Source of the DNA: Methanosarcinales archaeon Met12
Lineage (GTDB): Archaea; Halobacteriota; UBA148; JAJOKI01
Reading direction: 5' to 3'
Assembly: GCA_002813105.2 (NCBI GenBank)
Contig: CP017966.2
Coordinates: 124,001-188,000, forward strand
Length of the DNA: 64,000 nucleotides
Below, piece after piece: positions 62,428-64,000 of the stretch. A program made the position numbers and the translations under genes. The notes beneath the pieces were generated by a model. It saw only the letters and a program-made list of their open reading frames with translations. It made no database searches and was not told the DNA's origin. Position 1 is the stretch's first letter. Each line of letters begins with the position of its first letter.

Positions 62428-62705
62428 GGTGTTTTCTCCTCCATTTCAAGTGCTCTAATTACATATATTATTGATGTGCCCAAGCTGACAAAAAATATTA
62501 AGAATATGGCATACAGAAAAGAGATTGTAAACTCTCCGAATATCTTTATTCTCATAAAGTCTGTCGCAAAGTCGTTTAACAGTGGTAGTGCATGATACAC
62601 AACCATGAACAGCACTCCAAGCGGCAGGACCATGTTCCATTGACGCAACATCAGTTGAGATATCTCTTCATGCTTTTCCTTACTTGTTTGCATATATCTT
62701 TTCAC
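62421..62705 (-). CDS. Small membrane subunit of the symporter (DUF485/DUF4212-like)
   Basis: 94 residues with two membrane segments (NMVLPLGVLFMVVYHALPLL; FTISFLYAIFLIFFVSLGTSIIYVI). Small proteins of this kind accompany SSS-type acetate transporters. Its stop overlaps the start of the symporter by seven bases, which indicates coupled synthesis. Confidence 0.83.
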   Translation of the reverse strand: MKRYMQTSKEKHEEISQLMLRQWNMVLPLGVLFMVVYHALPLLNDFATDFMRIKIFGEFTISFLYAIFLIFFVSLGTSIIYVIRALEMEEKTPW

Positions 62706-62714
62706 CCACTTATA

Positions 62715-63194
62715 TCACCTTACAACCAGCACTGGGATATGGGCGGCTTTTATAACCATCTCAGCAACGCTCCCAATTGTTATTCTATTCAACCCAGTTC
62801 GCCCTATCGTGCCCATCACTATCAAGTCCACGTTCTCCTGTTCAGCGGTCTCGACGATATGTTTTGGTGCACTTCCACGTTCCGTTATGGTTTTTACTTT
62901 AACTCCATTCTTTTCTCCATACCATTTCGCGACTGTAAGCCCCTTTTTACCATGTTCCACTGCTTCAGATACTCCAAATTCTGCCTTTTCCAAAGGCGAT
63001 AGGGCAACCGTATCGTCCACGTATATCGCCATCAACTCTGCCTTCATCAGTTTTGCCAGTGCAACTGCGTGTTTTGTAGCCTCGACGGATGGTGCTGAAC
63101 CGTCTGTAGCCAGTAGGATTTTCTTCATGTCCAAAACCACCTTTTTTACATCAGTTTTAGAGAGCCCTTCTGCTGTTTTGTTTAATGAGTTCAT
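62715..63194 (-). CDS. Universal stress protein (UspA family)
   Basis: 159 residues from the ATG at 63194, which has GGAGG six bases upstream; an internal ATG would give the bare 137-residue domain. KKILLATDGSAPSVEATKHAVALAKLM, the nucleotide-binding VIVMGTIGRTGLNRITIGSVAEMVIKAAHIPVLVV motif G-x2-G-x9-G-(S/T) are intact, so ATP binding is likely. It is ten bases upstream of the symporter small subunit in the same direction. A 22-residue N-terminal leader is unusual. Confidence 0.9.
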   Translation of the reverse strand: MNSLNKTAEGLSKTDVKKVVLDMKKILLATDGSAPSVEATKHAVALAKLMKAELMAIYVDDTVALSPLEKAEFGVSEAVEHGKKGLTVAKWYGEKNGVKVKTITERGSAPKHIVETAEQENVDLIVMGTIGRTGLNRITIGSVAEMVIKAAHIPVLVVR

Positions 63195-63286
63195 CGAAAA
63201 CCTCCAAGTATATCATCATTATTCATGATGTCTATGTTTTCAAGGAGTGTATTATTATATATATTTTGTGTTCTGTCGTAAATTCA

Positions 63287-63553
63287 TTACTGAGTGAACA
63301 TCCTAAAATGCGGTTTTCCAAACTCCTTTTCCTGCAAAAACCGCACGGCATCGCCGGCCTTGCGCTCGTCGTCAACGCGTGCATAAATCCGCATTTTAGA
63401 TACGAGCACCTTTTGTCCACAAGGGCATGCCCGCGTCTTCTGGCCTTCTTTGGCATCGAAAATATTTCTATGAAATATTTTCTTAAGAAGATATCCTTTG
63501 GATATCTTCGAAATAAATCGCCTGCAATCGCTGCACCTAATCACCAAATACAT
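63287..63553 (-). CDS. DUF1922-type zinc-ribbon protein with an inserted palindrome
   Basis: 88 residues from the ATG at 63553, which overlaps the polymerase stop by 17 bases. MYLVIRCSDCRRFI and DAKEGQKTRACPCGQKVLVS and KMRIYARVDDERKAGDAVRF are the parts of archaeal DUF1922 proteins; CSDC and CPC form the zinc site. Between them lie about 18 extra residues (SKISKGYLLKKIFHRNIF), encoded by the palindromic DNA at 63458-63509. Family length is about 70. Confidence 0.75.
   Translation of the reverse strand: MYLVIRCSDCRRFISKISKGYLLKKIFHRNIFDAKEGQKTRACPCGQKVLVSKMRIYARVDDERKAGDAVRFLQEKEFGKPHFRMFTQ
63458..63509 (-). repeat. In-frame double palindrome inside DUF1922 gene
   Basis: Two hairpins, GAAAATATTTC-TAT-GAAATATTTTC (63458-63482) and GAAGATATCC-TTT-GGATATCTTC (63487-63509), are joined by TTAA. 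Each is a perfect inverted repeat. Together with two flanking bases they account for the extra 54 nt (18 codons) in the gene. Confidence 0.7.
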
Positions 63554-64000
63554 CAAACGTTGCCTGTTTTGGCCCCCCATTCAACTCGACGTCAGAATGC
63601 CCAAAGTGGTTAAGTATCCGTGATGTAGCGGGGATCAATTGATTATTGATATAATATTCTGCATCAATCCTATCTCTCTTATCATCATCAGTATATAGAT
63701 ATCCATCTTCATATTTTTTGAATATATCGACTGGATATGCTCTATCCCCGATGCTGCCGGATCCCTTGACTACCACGTACGCTACTTTCGTCCCTACCTC
63801 TATCGGTATTTTTGCCCTTTTTGCCGCCCTTACATGCGCCTGTATCGATTCATAGCTGGATATTTTTTTAGTCAAAGTTTTGTATATCACGAGCTTTTCC
63901 AAGGGTACTTTTCCCCTCTTGACCTGCTGCACGATGCTCTGGACCAATCGTACCGCTTTAGCCGGGTCCCTTTCCCCGAGTATCACTTCGACCACCTGGG
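63537..64000 (-). CDS. polB: Family B DNA polymerase, C-terminal part (5' end outside window)
   Basis: The minus-strand frame is open to the window edge. It reads VEVILGERDPAKAVRLVQSIV, then GKVPLEKLVIYKTLTKKISSYES, VRAAKRAKIPIEVGTKVAYVVVKGSGSIGDRAYPVDIF, DAEYYINNQLIPATSRIL. This is the thumb of archaeal PolB, with the YIxNQLxPAxxRIL signature. The catalytic palm motifs are outside. The stop overlaps the DUF1922 start. Confidence 0.9.
   Translation of the reverse strand, partial: QVVEVILGERDPAKAVRLVQSIVQQVKRGKVPLEKLVIYKTLTKKISSYESIQAHVRAAKRAKIPIEVGTKVAYVVVKGSGSIGDRAYPVDIFKKYEDGYLYTDDDKRDRIDAEYYINNQLIPATSRILNHFGHSDVELNGGPKQATFDVFGD

Overview
The window is archaeal chromosomal DNA from a methanogen-type euryarchaeon. 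Three things point there: archaeal ribosomal protein clusters carrying eukaryote-like members (S4e, L32e, L19e, L18e, S6e, S28e, L24e, L7Ae); archaeal RNA polymerase subunits D, N and K, TBP, aIF5B, Cbf5 and the RNase P protein Rpp29; and C1-cofactor genes (methanofuran enzymes MfnD/MfnF and the Fae-Hps fusion). A Tes-type radical SAM enzyme suggests tetraether lipids. An AMP-forming acetyl-CoA synthetase beside a sodium:solute symporter suggests acetate use. I cannot fix the genus; Methanosarcinales relatives, Syntrophoarchaea or ANME-like lineages would all fit.

1-26.9 kb is a nearly unbroken plus-strand housekeeping block. It runs from the end of S19 through the S10/spc/alpha-type ribosomal genes, secY, adk, a DUF106 insertase homologue, cmk and cbf5, then S13-S4-S11-rpoD, L18e-L13-S9-rpoN-rpoK, eno and S2. 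A MEMO protein, the lower mevalonate/isoprenoid genes (mvk, ipk, idi-2, ggpps) around an RNase J, and gltX follow. Three tRNA genes are embedded: Ser(GGA), Leu(GAG) and Pro(CGG). The Ser and Leu genes carry introns in the D-loop, bounded by textbook bulge-helix-bulge motifs. The Ser gene also has a normal 37/38 intron, and the Leu intron is 216 nt of stacked hairpins.

27-34.8 kb mixes a second translation cluster (L7Ae-S28e-L24e-ndk, then infB-S6e) with accessory DNA: two toxin-antitoxin pairs (one splitting ndk from infB), a transposase remnant joined to a Cdc48 remnant, an AT-rich zone and two winged-helix-like regulators.

34.8-42.2 kb holds sugar-phosphate and C1 metabolism (tpiA, fae-hps, rpiA), mfnD-mfnF, a flavodoxin, an SAM methyltransferase, aEF1B, tRNA-Met (with intron), tRNA-Ala and a candidate small RNA.

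42.2-50.4 kb has a bile-acid-type transporter, TBP, a compact operon (HTH regulator, Tes-like radical SAM enzyme, phytoene-desaturase-like flavoprotein), a nuclease-like protein and a RecJ-like DHH protein.

50.5-58.8 kb contains argC, argJ, argB and a TIGR00300-type ornithine cyclodeaminase. A toxin-antitoxin patch between argJ and argB is bracketed by a 47-bp duplication of the argJ 3' end, and a decayed radC lies further along.

58.8-64 kb, on the minus strand, holds acetyl-CoA synthetase, a two-gene symporter, a universal stress protein, a DUF1922 protein with an in-frame palindromic insertion, and the end of a family B DNA polymerase.

The most notable observations are the D-loop introns in two tRNA genes, the regulated tetraether-lipid-type operon, the argJ-end-flanked toxin island and the in-frame palindrome in DUF1922. 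All functional calls come from reading motifs and gene order; no database search was run.
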